A DNA stretch of 64,000 bases from Eremomyces bilateralis CBS 781.70 (GCF_010015585.1 NW_022985068.1:310001-374000); one strand, 5' to 3'. Shown: positions 9,813 through 20,069, counted from the stretch's first letter. Program-made: numbers and translations. Notes: generated by a model not told the origin, from the sequence alone.

Positions 9813-11216
9813 ATGGCGACCCTATTATCCCTGCCACCAGAACTGTTTTTAGAGTTCTTCGAACACATCGACTGGTCCGACACGCCGTCGTCGCTTCTAT
9901 CGATTCGGGCATCTTGCCGTGCTCTGCGAGACGTCAGCTGGGACGCCTTCGCAGATAATTACTTCAAGCATCGAACCCATCTCGTGAACGAGGACAGCAT
10001 TCAATGCTTGATTGATATATCTAAGCATCCTCACCTATGTGAGGCTGTTGAATCGCTCTCTTTTCCCATTACTCGAATCGTCGCCCGGAAGAAAGATCGC
10101 GTAGAGGGGATGTATGCAAATCAAAAATTTCGAAGGTCTTGCGGCAAGGACACAATGCTCTTATCCTATGCCATGTCCAATCTTCCGAGCGTGACAGAAA
10201 TTTTCATTATCGCAGAAGAGGAAAATACTGAAGAGGAGGACGCCGAAGAGGAAGACACCGAAGAGGAAGAAGCAGAAGAGGAAGAAACTGGGGATAAAGA
10301 AACTGAGGAGGAACTCGAAAATAAAGAAGCTGAAGAGTTACGACGTCGTGAAAATAGGAGATCTGGTGGCAAACATCGACTCGCCCTAGCGTTGAAAGAA
10401 GACAACCTGAAGTTCAACACCGTGTATAGGCTCTCAGACGCACCAGCAAAAGAGGGGGATAATCACTGGGCATACACTTTTAATGTTATCAGCTCGGCGC
10501 TCAGCCTGAACGCAATTGAGCTTCATACATTCAACATTTTTATATTCAACAAAGCCGAAGCTGGTCTCCCCATCGACTGTTTAAAACTTCCTCCTGACAT
10601 ACAGACAGGCTTATCAGGGGCATTCTTCGAATTGGGGTCCTTGAATTTGGACCTGGATAATCTGGGCGGTAACGGGTTTTACAACAGCTACCCGATTCTG
10701 ACCAATTTTGACCTTTTAACTCAATTCGTCGGACTTGCACCACGCCTCAAGACATTATGCCTCCGCTTCCAGACACACCACGGAGACTGTGCCAGCCTTT
10801 TTTCTCACATGGCTGAGCACCTGCACCTGCCCGAACTGATCTCTCTCGAGTTGGGAAAGTTCTCTGGCTCGACGGACAGTCTGCTGAAATTTCTTCACAA
10901 ACACAAGGGTGTCCTGAAGGAGGTGGCATTGAATGAATTCAACATTCTTGAAGAACAAGTCGACGACACTTTTCACAGTACAGGCGGCTGGATGTCGGTT
11001 GTACGGGACCTTGAGGAGTTCGGCGTGAGTTTCCTCATACTTAAAGACTGCTTGGTAAATGCCCAGTTTATTCTGTTTAAGCAAGAGGATGGCACGGTTG
11101 AGGAGTCGTTCGCGTTAGAATCATATACAGATGCTTTGAAACAGAGCCCAGAAGGTTATCGAAGGAGGCTCAAGGCTATTCAAGGGACACGAACCGAGCC
11201 CAACTTCCACTATTGA
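9813..11216 (+). CDS. F-box protein, island paralog B (intact, acidic insert)
   Basis: A single-exon protein of 467 residues beginning MATLLSLPPELFLEFFEHID, an F-box, followed by SCRALRDVSWDAF. It shares with paralog A the segment EDSIQCLIDISKHPHL, a SLSFPITRIV strand, a LLSYAMSNLPSVTEIFII helix-strand, and a leucine-rich C-terminal half (LGSLNLDLDNLG, LAPRLKTLCLRF). Between residues about 135 and 175 a run of Glu-rich repeats replaces the loop seen in paralog A. It is encoded by tandem GAA/GAG-type triplets. The likely role is an SCF substrate adaptor, inferred from the family only. The gene points away from paralog A and looks whole. Confidence 0.82.
   Translation: MATLLSLPPELFLEFFEHIDWSDTPSSLLSIRASCRALRDVSWDAFADNYFKHRTHLVNEDSIQCLIDISKHPHLCEAVESLSFPITRIVARKKDRVEGMYANQKFRRSCGKDTMLLSYAMSNLPSVTEIFIIAEEENTEEEDAEEEDTEEEEAEEEETGDKETEEELENKEAEELRRRENRRSGGKHRLALALKEDNLKFNTVYRLSDAPAKEGDNHWAYTFNVISSALSLNAIELHTFNIFIFNKAEAGLPIDCLKLPPDIQTGLSGAFFELGSLNLDLDNLGGNGFYNSYPILTNFDLLTQFVGLAPRLKTLCLRFQTHHGDCASLFSHMAEHLHLPELISLELGKFSGSTDSLLKFLHKHKGVLKEVALNEFNILEEQVDDTFHSTGGWMSVVRDLEEFGVSFLILKDCLVNAQFILFKQEDGTVEESFALESYTDALKQSPEGYRRRLKAIQGTRTEPNFHY
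10214..10345 (+). repeat. Acidic triplet tract in F-box paralog B
   Basis: Imperfect repeats of GAAGAGGAA-type triplets coding for about 40 residues, mostly Glu with Asp, Thr and Ala. The frame is preserved. It sits in a loop that differs in length between paralogs, as expected from replication slippage. Confidence 0.85.
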
Positions 11217-11924
11217 TTAGTAGGATTTGCATCCATAGCTTTGCAATTCAAAGTGTACAATCACAGTACTTTGCACGCCTTCAGGAAAGCTTTCCCGCAT
11301 ATCCATACTATCAAAGCCTGGAATAACAAAGCTTCATCCTCATCCGTCCAGCGAGGGCAAAAATTTAGTCTGAGGCATAAATATTCCCCTGCTGACAAGG
11401 ATATGCGAAAAACGCATAGTCACGCGATGGTAACCCTTATTCATCTCGTTTGCCTATGGTTCTCCATCTCTGGCTTTAGGGCATCGGATTATGGCGAATG
11501 ACCCATCCGAAAAGGGCGGTGGGCGTGCGAAAGCTGCGAAGGACTTAGCCCCCGCAAGAGACAGCGACGTCAGTAGAAGATAGGCTTAATAATGAGAAGT
11601 AGCTATAAAGGTTCAAAGGCCGGTAGCTGGAAGGCTTCCTGCAATAACCCTTGGTAGTAACAACGAGGCCTCGCGAGGTCTTAAAAGGAGCTTCCGAAGA
11701 TAATATCGTGACAGGAGCTACAACAACTTTTTGAAGAAGATGAAGCCGTCTGATGAGCATGATCAGGATACCCAGTTTATGCAATTTTACAACGCTAGTA
11801 AGAATTGGGCTGGCGCTGGGGACAAATCTCCTTTTGAGGACAAATCTCACCAGCCATCCTCAGAATCGGGTGGGAAAATTTCAGCAGTCTTTGGAGAATA
11901 CTGTCACGATTCGCTTTCAGAGGC
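11217..11924. other. Intergenic
   Basis: No supported gene. The segment 11820-11855 contains two near copies of GACAAATCTC. The second continues as an 18-base string, 11838-11855, which also occurs at 32409-32426. Confidence 0.45.
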
Positions 11925-12173
11925 GGGCACCCTATCACCCATTTTGGGCACCCCCCCCCACCCATTGTGGGCAGCCCCATCACCCGTTTTGGGCACCCGA
12001 CCACCCATTGTGGGCACCTACGACTACCCGCTTTAGGCAGACCCTATCCCCCGTTTTGGCTTAGCCGCTCGTTGCGGTGGGACAGAGCCACAGAGTGGTC
12101 GAGAGCCGTGTAAGCGGGAAAGTGTGCCCAAAAGTCGTGGTACGGGGTGCCCAAAATGGGTAATAGGGTGCCC
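11925..12173. mobile_element. Small inverted-repeat element (MITE-like), about 249 bases
   Basis: The two ends are 30-base inverted repeats: 11925-11954 starts GGGCACCCTATCACCC and pairs with 12144-12173 with one mismatch. Inside, shorter degenerate copies of the same CACCCATTTTGGGCAC motif recur several times in both senses. There is no coding capacity. Such dense subterminal repeats are usual in non-autonomous DNA transposons that depend on a transposase from elsewhere. I could not find a clean target-site duplication, so the superfamily is open. Confidence 0.65.
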
Positions 12174-12176
12174 GCG

Positions 12177-12297
12177 CCATAGGAATGTCGTCAAAATAAG
12201 TCACGTGCTCTATGACCGCTTCTAAATGGACCAATCAGAGCGCAGAAATTTGAAATCACGTGCAAAGGGTGTAGGATGAGCCTTTGGAGGGGTGTAG
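12177..12297 (+). repeat. 121-base dispersed repeat, copy 1
   Basis: Starts CCATAGGAATGTCG and ends GGAGGGGTGTAG. It is identical over all 121 bases to 31942-32062, in the same orientation. It carries a CCAAT box and two TCACGTG motifs. It begins three bases after the right end of the 11925-12173 element. The sequence beyond it differs from that beyond copy 2. Confidence 0.92.
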
Positions 12298-12668
12298 GTG
12301 GATCATTTCCCCTAAACTGTCTCACATACAACGAAATTACACCCTACCAAGAGTACAATTAACCATTTTAGATAGAGCTCGAGGTGAATGCCCTAAAACC
12401 TTTCCCGTTTGACCCTTGATTAATTGATCTGTCGCCCTAAAGGGTACTCGTTCTCGATAATTTAATTTTACACCCGAAGCGCAAGGCTATAACCACCAAA
12501 TATAATAGAATCAAGATCAAGCTACTGAGGCGACAGTCAATTTTGTCGGCATTTTCTCGTTTAGAACTATTACAGCAATGGCGAACAATTGTAGACCTTT
12601 AAAACCACAGTCCCTCGCACATGATTTCGATTTAGAATTCTAGTACTCGCAGACTAACCTTCATCCAG
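12298..12668. other. Upstream region of the secreted hydrolase
   Basis: AT-rich with no open frame of interest. It is expected to hold the promoter of the hydrolase gene, and copy 1 of the 121-base repeat lies at its far end. Confidence 0.4.
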
Positions 12669-13879
12669 ATGATGAAGTGGTATTTCTCGTTACTCCTGCT
12701 GCAAGCAGGCATAAACACTACGGTAGCAACTCCGCAGGGTGGTTACGCTGGATGTCCTCCGCAAAGTGGCAGTCAGCGACCTCCGTTATCTCGGCCTCGG
12801 AATTGCCCTGACTGGTCATCAGTGCCTCTAACCAAAGGCACTTTGAAAGACAACGACTGTTTAGTTGGGGGGATTATGGGTGTACGTTCAATGCTTCAGC
12901 AACCGCTAATCCACTACCGCTGAACTTAACCATGAAAAGGGCGACTTTTGGAATCCATGCTACGCACCGGATATGAGCTCTGCATTAGGATCACTCTCTG
13001 CATTAGGCAGATCCGAAGCGGATTGGAGTGGAGGGTCCGGAATATACAATGCCCAGTTCTTCACCGACCCTTCGCTCCCTAGGCATACCATCTATGCCCC
13101 GAAAGTCCCTGTTAAAGGGAAGAAACTTCCCCTGATTGTGTGGGGCAATGGTGCGTGCGGGACCGACGGCTCCGGATTCTCCAACTTCTTAACCGAGATT
13201 GCTTCCCATGGATTCATGGTCATTGCCAATGGAGCACCCAAGAAAAAATGGGGTGTCGGTACAGGCGGTGTCAACCTGGCTTCTACGCAAGGTGAAGAGA
13301 CAAGAGCAGTTCAGCTAACTGAAGCGATTGACTGGGCTGAAAAGGGAGCTGCTGGTGAGAAATATGGAGAGGTTGATATGACCCGAGTAGCGGCGGCAGG
13401 CCAGAGTTGTGGCGGCGTGGAGGCGTACTCCGCAAGTGTCTACGAGTCGCGTGTCAAGGTTATTGGGATATACAACACTGGTGTCATTGACCCAGGGCGG
13501 CGATGGATGCTCAAAGACATCAAACAGCCGATCGGGTATTTCTACGGTGGAACGGCTGACTTCTCGCAAGAATATGTGAGTATCTTGTCTCGTTCCATTC
13601 TGACAGCATCAGATAACTGACATCGCGTAGATCGAACAAGATTATAAGGATATCCGACCAGATCTTCCTGCCATGATGTCCGTCGCAAATTCAGGAGGAC
13701 ATTTTGGTACCTATTTCGAGAAACAAGGAGGCGCATATGGCAGGATATCCGTGGCTTGGTGGAAATGGCAGCTGCTTGGAGATGAAGCATCGAAGGCAAT
13801 GTTTTTGGATACGTCATCAGCACTGTATACTAGAGATGGGTGGAAGATAAATACTTCACACTGGAAAGATATAAAATAG
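12669..13879 (+). CDS. Secreted alpha/beta hydrolase
   Basis: Three exons, 12669-12881, 12940-13575 and 13631-13879, give 365 residues. Both introns have GT..AG ends and keep frame. The N-terminus MMKWYFSLLLLQAGINTTVA is a clear signal peptide, followed by a Cys/Pro-rich linker. The catalytic core has LPLIVWGNGACG (oxyanion-side strand), then the nucleophile elbow AAGQSCGG with Ser near residue 227. Then come YFYGGTADFSQ, with a candidate acid, and NSGGHFGTY, with a candidate His. The order fits a cutinase/dienelactone-hydrolase-like extracellular esterase. The substrate cannot be told. It lies between a transposon-rich stretch and the HET gene and shows no sign of decay. Confidence 0.78.
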
Positions 13880-14295
13880 GCAATTACAGAACTGGAAATC
13901 CCTCAAACAATCGTCAGTCCTTACCGATCTGGCCCCCGAGTGTGTAATTTGACTTCGGGGCAATCTAATTCTTTCGTTGGCAGCCATTCATTTACTACTA
14001 AGGTACATCAAAATGCGAATACTCCTTCTCGGACAGGATTGGCAAGGAGACTTAGAATACGATGCTAAAGTGAGAGATAGTCTTCAAGATGGTTGGGATT
14101 ATGACCGCGAGAATATCTCGCTCATAGAGGCGCTGGAAGATTTCTTCTTTCTCCTCTCCCCTCTCTTTATGGTAGTTTAGATTCATGGAACTTGGTAATC
14201 GCAGACCTTGCGCATCCAGACAGTGTCAAGTTTACGGAAATCGAATTTATTTCTTTCCCAATCGTGTCAATAATGATGAAGTCCTTAAGCTAACT
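13880..14295. other. Intergenic, between convergent genes
   Basis: Only short open frames without motifs lie between the end of the hydrolase and the tail of the HET gene. Confidence 0.4.
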
Positions 14296-14493
14296 TTATT
14301 GCAGACTGATTGTACCGGCTTCGATCTGCCCATTCTCCCATTTCTCGATCAACTCGCCGCTCATGAGACCATGGACGTATGATTCACCAACAACTTTGTA
14401 GCCAGAATTCTCGTTCTTCCTACAGACTAGAGGCACATCTAACCCGAACAGAACAATTACTCGATCTCTTGTCTTGGCTTCCTTTGGAGCCAA
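14296..14493 (-). pseudogene. Out-of-frame C-terminal tail of the HET protein
   Basis: This frame encodes MAPKEAKTRDRVIVLFGLDV, then VCRKNENSGYKVVGESYVHG, then LMSGELIEKW. Those are the motifs that normally close large HET-domain proteins: a Gly-rich turn, a hydrophobic VLFGLDVPLVLR strand, and the GEAYVHGLM motif. It overlaps the end of the main HET frame in a different register, so it is the continuation of that gene and not a separate one. Confidence 0.75.
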
Positions 14494-17008
14494 ACCAAAG
14501 TAACCTTCTTTTGTAATTAAAAAACTTCCTTCCTAGCGCATACTTCTCCATTCTTGGTTCTAGTGTTCCGGTCGGAACTGCGCTGACTGATTTCTTCAAT
14601 TCTTGATCCGTAATCTCTTGCATTTCCGGTGTGCTTAGCAGTTGGTGGTTCACACCATAGAAAATCTCCATCGGTTTTGAGTACTCTCTATTTTTCAGGA
14701 GCGCCAGACTATCCTCTTGTGCTCGCACCTCCCAATACGGATCGGGTATGGTGCTAGGTAAATTGAAGGGGAGGTGATATAGGTCATAAGGCTGCTCTTG
14801 CCAAAGTGATCCCAAGTCGTTGAATTGTTTCTTGTGTAAATCCACGTCTTCCGCAGTCCATTCTTTAGGGAGTAGATTCTGGTGCATCTCAACACCTGGC
14901 ATATCCGACTGGATTTCTATATCAGACCCAAGTTTGGACCGAATGTATTCCGTCAGCGCTATGCTGCTCCTACGGCTGAAATCTGCCACTGCTAGTCGAC
15001 CAGTCGAAGTCACAGTCACTCGTGGTTCTGTGGGCAGCCAATGCTCGGGCACTTCGGGTAGCCAGTGCTCGAATCGCATGAGAGGTCTCATATCCTCCAT
15101 CTTCCCAAAATCACCTCGCCGCTCGGTTTGCCCAGCAAACATAGTTAACCAGAATGCTTCACACTTTCCATCAGGAGAGTAGTAAGGATTTTTAGTTGCC
15201 GGATTCTTGAGCGCCATTTCCTTACACCTTCCAACACTGACCATGAATCGGGTGGCATCTTGCCAATCAGCATCGACACTGGCTGGGAAGACATCACAAA
15301 CTTCATCAATGATATCCCATAGGAATCCCTGCGCTGCAAGCGTTCTTGAGTCAAGGTTTTGGACCAGTGGCTTAGTTTGCGCTGCTGCCATGAACGACTG
15401 CTCCGCTGGTGACAAAGCGTCCAATACAGCCAGGTTCTCCCGTCTTTGGGTTGCTCGTTCTCCTAATCTTAAGATCGCTGAAGCAACACCTTCCTCTCCT
15501 TGCTTTGATGCATCCTTATCTTCATATTCCCGGAAACGCTTTCCATACAAGTCTTCGCTGGCATCAAAACACAGAAGTGATTTAGAAGCAATTAACTTTT
15601 TCGCAAGATCCTGCGCCTCTGGTCCTAACCCTTCCATTGCTTTCGGCAGTCTATCATTTGACCCTACCATACGAATACCACCAGATGCAAGTCTGAGTTC
15701 CTTGAATCGGCGGATTTCTTCGCTCTCTCTTTCTTGATCGTTTCCGAAAAAGCCCGGGACTCGCAGCTGCCGAATGCCGCGCATCTCCATATTCTTGTCT
15801 TTATCATCAGGGTCTTTGAACGACTGAGTCCACCATGGTGCATTTGGTCTGAAAGTGGAGCATTTGCTTGGTAAGGGCAAAGCCGAAGAGGAGAACGACC
15901 AATCTGGAACCCACAAAGGCAGCCCTTTAATCAAGTGGCCATGGCATTGGCGAAGAATGCTTAACTTAGAACCGCCCTGGAGCATGTATAAGGCGAAGGA
16001 AGTAAAAACATCTTCTACAGTGGCGGTATAAGTAGGCGATATTTCTGTGAATTGTCGGCCGGCCTCCCTAAAGAGCATCCCTAGCAGGGCGTATATCTTA
16101 TCTCGCGGATCAGTGGATCGAAATCCTCGAAAGCGAGAAACAAGTTCCAGGATTGCCTCCCGGCTAGCGGCCCCGGCGGCAGCGGTGACCCGACTCCCGG
16201 CTTGATCACGAAGGCTTTCTAGAACCAGGATGTTATCGATCGCGGGAAAATATTGTCTCATATCATCCTTGTGTGACTGCATCCGTACCGCAGCGATTGT
16301 TACATGCAGCCATGGAATATTCATGCTCCCGCACCACACTCTAGCTTCCCCCAATTTGCGCCCCGCTGCACCAAAAAGAACTTCTTGTAAGATCCATACT
16401 CTTGACCACCATGGACGACTCAAGAGGAGTTCTAGCGCTTTCAAAGTCCTCCCGCTGAGAATAGGCATTTTATCGTACGGCGAGCCCGAACCTAAGTTCC
16501 ATAATTCATCCATTGCCATATCACTATCGTCTTGCTCAGGTCCCAGCCAAATGTTGAGTAGAGGTGACGCGGCATAGATCATTCCCATCATAGGTATTTG
16601 TCGTTCTTTTTCCTTCAAGTTTGCTTGATTAATACAGATCGCGTCTACCCAGAGCGTAATGTTGTTTTTCGAGTCTCGACGACGACGTAGGAATGCTGCT
16701 AGATTTGGTGTAACCAGGCGGCGAAACCCATTGACCCGAATCCCTTCTGTCCCAACTAGACTATCCCAGGTGTATGAGACGCTTTCCCAGATACGAGAAA
16801 AAAGGTCGGGAGCTAGTGGGCAGCACTCCAGCTTGCATTCGATCCTGCCCGTTTGATCTGTAGCCGGTTCTAACACTAACATCCGAATTTCGAACGGGTT
16901 CAACGGCAGAGTTTCATATAAGTCGCCTTCGTTCCTGTGTTCTTGGTGTTGGTCCATATCTAAGGCAGCAAACCGAGTGGTCGGTCGTGTTGTCAGAGCG
17001 GACGTCAA
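14420..17008 (-). CDS. HET-domain (heterokaryon incompatibility) protein, tail out of frame
   Basis: A single-exon frame of 862 residues. The HET domain covers about residues 70-175: the pieces SVSYTWD, LWVDAICINQ and ERQIPMMGMIYAAS are the three conserved blocks. Further on come RPWWSRVWILQEVLFG and the FRSTDPRDKIYALLGM motif, both typical of this family. HET proteins trigger cell death when genetically different hyphae fuse. The frame stops at 14420, but the family's usual end (EGYFGLAPKEA, then DRVIVLFGLDVPLVCR and YVHGLM) is found in another frame down to 14296. The shift happens at a run of six T (minus strand) near 14520. It could be a real recent mutation or a sequencing slip. A start at the second Met (16957) is also possible. 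Confidence 0.85.
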   Translation of the reverse strand: MTSALTTRPTTRFAALDMDQHQEHRNEGDLYETLPLNPFEIRMLVLEPATDQTGRIECKLECCPLAPDLFSRIWESVSYTWDSLVGTEGIRVNGFRRLVTPNLAAFLRRRRDSKNNITLWVDAICINQANLKEKERQIPMMGMIYAASPLLNIWLGPEQDDSDMAMDELWNLGSGSPYDKMPILSGRTLKALELLLSRPWWSRVWILQEVLFGAAGRKLGEARVWCGSMNIPWLHVTIAAVRMQSHKDDMRQYFPAIDNILVLESLRDQAGSRVTAAAGAASREAILELVSRFRGFRSTDPRDKIYALLGMLFREAGRQFTEISPTYTATVEDVFTSFALYMLQGGSKLSILRQCHGHLIKGLPLWVPDWSFSSSALPLPSKCSTFRPNAPWWTQSFKDPDDKDKNMEMRGIRQLRVPGFFGNDQERESEEIRRFKELRLASGGIRMVGSNDRLPKAMEGLGPEAQDLAKKLIASKSLLCFDASEDLYGKRFREYEDKDASKQGEEGVASAILRLGERATQRRENLAVLDALSPAEQSFMAAAQTKPLVQNLDSRTLAAQGFLWDIIDEVCDVFPASVDADWQDATRFMVSVGRCKEMALKNPATKNPYYSPDGKCEAFWLTMFAGQTERRGDFGKMEDMRPLMRFEHWLPEVPEHWLPTEPRVTVTSTGRLAVADFSRRSSIALTEYIRSKLGSDIEIQSDMPGVEMHQNLLPKEWTAEDVDLHKKQFNDLGSLWQEQPYDLYHLPFNLPSTIPDPYWEVRAQEDSLALLKNREYSKPMEIFYGVNHQLLSTPEMQEITDQELKKSVSAVPTGTLEPRMEKYALGRKFFNYKRRLLWFGSKGSQDKRSSNCSVRVRCASSL

Positions 17009-17480
17009 CAGTGTGGAATTTCTGAGATATCGAAGGACAAGCCTAATAGTGGGATCAATGTGATGGACGGTTTAATTTGTCTTGGGAGGCAGCAGGGTGA
17101 TTTTGAATTGCAAGGTGGGGTGTCAGGTAAAGCGTTTGCTGTGGGACTCATACCTTTATACTTCAACGACCGGTCAACGGCAACCTACCTACTGCAAGGT
17201 TGAGCTGTTCGGACGAATGACAAGAGTGTAAGGTCACGAGACTGTTGTGGGCGTAGAGTGAGATGGTCACGAGTAGTAGACGAGTAATAGACGAGCCAAG
17301 TACGGAATAATCGAAACTCTTGCAAAATTTGTATGGACGCCAGATGATGAGATTTGGGAAAAATAACGAGATGGCGAATAACATCATACGGGGAAATTGG
17401 GTGGGATCCAGAAGTTGATGCAATATAGATAAAGGGTTGTTAAGCAGTCCTATGGCCATTAAATATCATATTTCTAACTG
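17009..17480. other. Upstream region of the HET gene
   Basis: No gene seen. A TATA-like CCTTTATA (17153-17160, TATAAAGG on the minus strand) lies about 145 bases before the HET start and may be its core promoter. Confidence 0.35.
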
Positions 17481-17554
17481 TTCATTCTGTAACTAGAGTT
17501 ATAAAACTGTTTATCGCGTTATGAAGCAGAGGATCAATCTCCAGATCTGCCTCC

Positions 17555-18000
17555 ATGCGAGTAAAGCGCTGGCGAGGTCGCGCCCATCAGCGTGAACCCT
17601 CCCTATACCAGAATTCAGCCTCTGTACAGCCATCGCCTATCGAGAAAACGATTGAAGAACGAATATCCATACTTGCAACGACACCAGAGAAAGAGTTATG
17701 CTCGGTACTGCAAGAGCTGGTCAAGGCCTGTCTGATACGAAAGAACATCAAATACCAGCATGATCTTATCTTCCATGGTTTGTAGCGACTCCTGGGTGGT
17801 CGGCTCCCACGTATCAACCGGGTTCGGGCCCTTCGACGAATTGATATTCACCATGGGGATACTATTGTCTCTGCTAAGACTGGTTTTGGGAAGAGCATTA
17901 TCTTCCATGCTATCCCACTCTTTATTGGCAGAATTGTCATCCAGTTGATTCCTTTAAGCAAGCTTGAAGAGGAGCAGAAGAGATCAATTGAACAGTTACC
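17555..18000 (+). pseudogene. RecQ-like helicase fragment 1
   Basis: The segment 17845-17985 reads LRRIDIHHGDTIVSAKTGFG, then GKSIIFHA, then GRIVIQLIPLSKLEEEQ. This is helicase motif I (AKTGFGKS, Walker A) followed by motif Ia. Upstream frames toward 17555 are compatible with the N-terminal part but are interrupted. Nothing of the DEAD/DEAH box or the second RecA domain follows; the sequence runs straight into the 3' end of the tyrosinase gene. It is a dead piece of a superfamily 2 helicase of the RecQ-like kind that is often dispersed in fungal genomes. Confidence 0.6.
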
Positions 18001-18189
18001 GGAGGCCAGGGGGCACCATTGCCGCCTGAGTCCCAACTGAGATAAACACATATTATAATTACAAATTAGTATAACTATGTGCAGGGTTGGTGAAGAAGTG
18101 GATAGTTGAGACTTCGGTGGGGCGGACAAAAGGCATTCAGTTACCACTTCATGATGCCGATACCAGTCAGTTCTATGTGCTTTGCAACC

Positions 18190-19480
18190 TTAAATGAAAT
18201 AGATGTAGCAGAAAGGCCCGGCAAGAGTGTCCATTACGCTCCGAATCGGCATACTTGGTCCATCCACGCCCACATCGAGTATGTCATCAAGCACTGCATC
18301 GCGACTTGGTGGCATGTTGAACATCGTAATGGTACCTGCAATCGCGTCTAGCCGTGTTTTCCGGTTTAAGTTTTGCCAAATCCACCATAGACGGTCGAGT
18401 TGAGCGTGATGCAGGAAGAAGTATGGATCGCTATCACTTGGTTAGAATGTTGCCGCACATTGTTAGGGTATTCTTACGCAGTGCTGGAAAAGATATCGCC
18501 ACCAGGCTCACCATTGATAAGATAATGGCCGGCAGCGTGAACACCCAGGAAGTAATCGGGTCCAGGTATGAGATTTCCTTGCAACCGATCTTGAAACGTC
18601 GCAATAGTCGAGCTTTGTAATATAAGGCTGGCTACCCTCGATGCTGACAATCCTGCAGATGCTATGGAGTTCAAAAGTGATCGCCGAAGACATCTTGGAT
18701 TGTACCCTAGGCCGTCCGGTTGTGGGTTTGGCATAGCGTCGTCAAAGACCGGGTCCACGGGACCAAGATTGACTGTTATGTTTCGGAACGGACCGGACGT
18801 TACGCAGCCACCTCCACCCTCCTGCGGGACGACCTGGAAGGGGGTAGAGACTGAAGGAAGGTAGATAGCACTAAGATTCTTAAAGTCACCATCGCCGCCT
18901 ATGGAGGTGCTACTGCCGTCGAATAGAGGGGCAGCCTTTATGTTGCTCGCGTGCTTGGCCCAGTCGAAGTATGGAAGACTGCCAGTGTAGCCACATTCGT
19001 TTTGAAGTGCTTGCTCATATGACCATATGAAGTATCGATGCCAGGAGAGAAAGTTTCCCTGCAGAAAGTTAGCTATGCTATGCTTCACTAGATAGATACC
19101 TGGCCTACTGTGAAGTGAATTTGCGGAGTGTTAGCAATGTGGATCGCAACAAAGTCATCGTATCGGTTCCTTGCGCCAGGGGCGCCATTTTTCGAAGGTT
19201 TGTTGAACAAACAAAGCACGGAATCCAGATAGTGACGTTTCGCAGTGCTGGTTAGAGTATCCCATTCCATCCTCTTTGCGCTGTAGATAAATTTGCATGT
19301 ATTGACTGAGGACGCTGCTCTGGCGACCACGGACCCGCCCCCCGTGGAGTTAGCAGCTTCGTCTAAGAGGATGTTTTCTATGGCTTGTTCAGCGAGGTCA
19401 TCCATTGGCGTTGTATCATCTTGAGCCGAAGCGAACTGGATGCCCAGGAGGAAAAGGGGATATATAGAGAGTAGCCGCAT
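18190..19480 (-). CDS. Secreted tyrosinase / catechol oxidase
   Basis: Three exons, 19480-19100, 19058-18478 and 18436-18190, give 402 residues. The introns are only 41 bases each and keep frame. The start MRLLSIYPLFLLGIQFASAQ is a signal peptide. Copper site A is formed by HYLDSVLCLF, the His of IHFTVGQ, and FLSWHRYFIWSYEQAL. Copper site B is formed by GVHAAGHYLINGEPGGD and SDPYFFLHHAQLDRLWWIW. All six ligand positions are filled. The length without a C-terminal shielding domain resembles short secreted fungal tyrosinases and catechol oxidases. The enzyme would oxidise phenols outside the cell. The last exon was found by joining across an intron whose donor directly follows ACTGC. The start lies about 92 bases after a TATA box. 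Confidence 0.88.
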
Positions 19481-19571
19481 CGTAAAACAAAGTGAACGAA
19501 AGTAAAAGAAAATACTGATCTTCAAAGAGAATGTCGGACAATAACGCAATAACTTTTCATGGGTAACTAAT

Positions 19572-19579
19572 CTTTTATA
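19572..19579 (-). promoter_or_regulatory. TATA box of the tyrosinase gene
   Basis: TATAAAAG on the minus strand, about 92 bases upstream of the chosen ATG at 19480. Its position fits a core promoter with a short leader. Confidence 0.5.
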
Positions 19580-20067
19580 AGGAAGTGGATTTAGAGCCAG
19601 GATGCTCGCATCATACCATGTTTAGCCCACATGGCTCAGCTAATTTCGTTGTATCATTGGCAGTCACTAGAGATGTTTTGCAACTACTTGTGCAAGGAAT
19701 TAGCGCTGTGCAAGACCTATAAATCAACATCACAACATCCTAAAACAGTTTGGGGTGCAATTCTTCATCTCCACAGCTCGCTTATCACAAACAGAGACGA
19801 AAGGGAGTGGGGCCGAGGGAGGAGTTGATAGCAAGGATTCTACTCCTAACTAAGATTGACAGTCGCATCTCTAATACAACTCCATGGGTGTGGCGCCCAA
19901 CCTGCGTAAACCTGACTGATGCTACAAGTTGCTCGAGCTGCCTCCTGCACTGGTTTTCCATGTGTCCTCAGCCTGGTCAAATCTAATTGTAAATTTGCGG
20001 GTTATCTCCTATGTAGCAGACTTATCTCACAATATCAGACCGTGCACAGAAAGGTGGCTTACGCACG
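19580..20067. other. Intergenic
   Basis: No supported gene. Short frames only, without motifs. Confidence 0.4.
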
Positions 20068-20069
20068 TA

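Noticed and set aside
11940-12060. CRISPR-like array
   Set aside because: The short repeats are degenerate, occur in both senses, have no regular spacers and sit inside an inverted-repeat element in a fungal genome.
15207-15737. 176-residue open frame antisense to the HET gene
   Set aside because: It lies fully inside a well-supported gene on the other strand.
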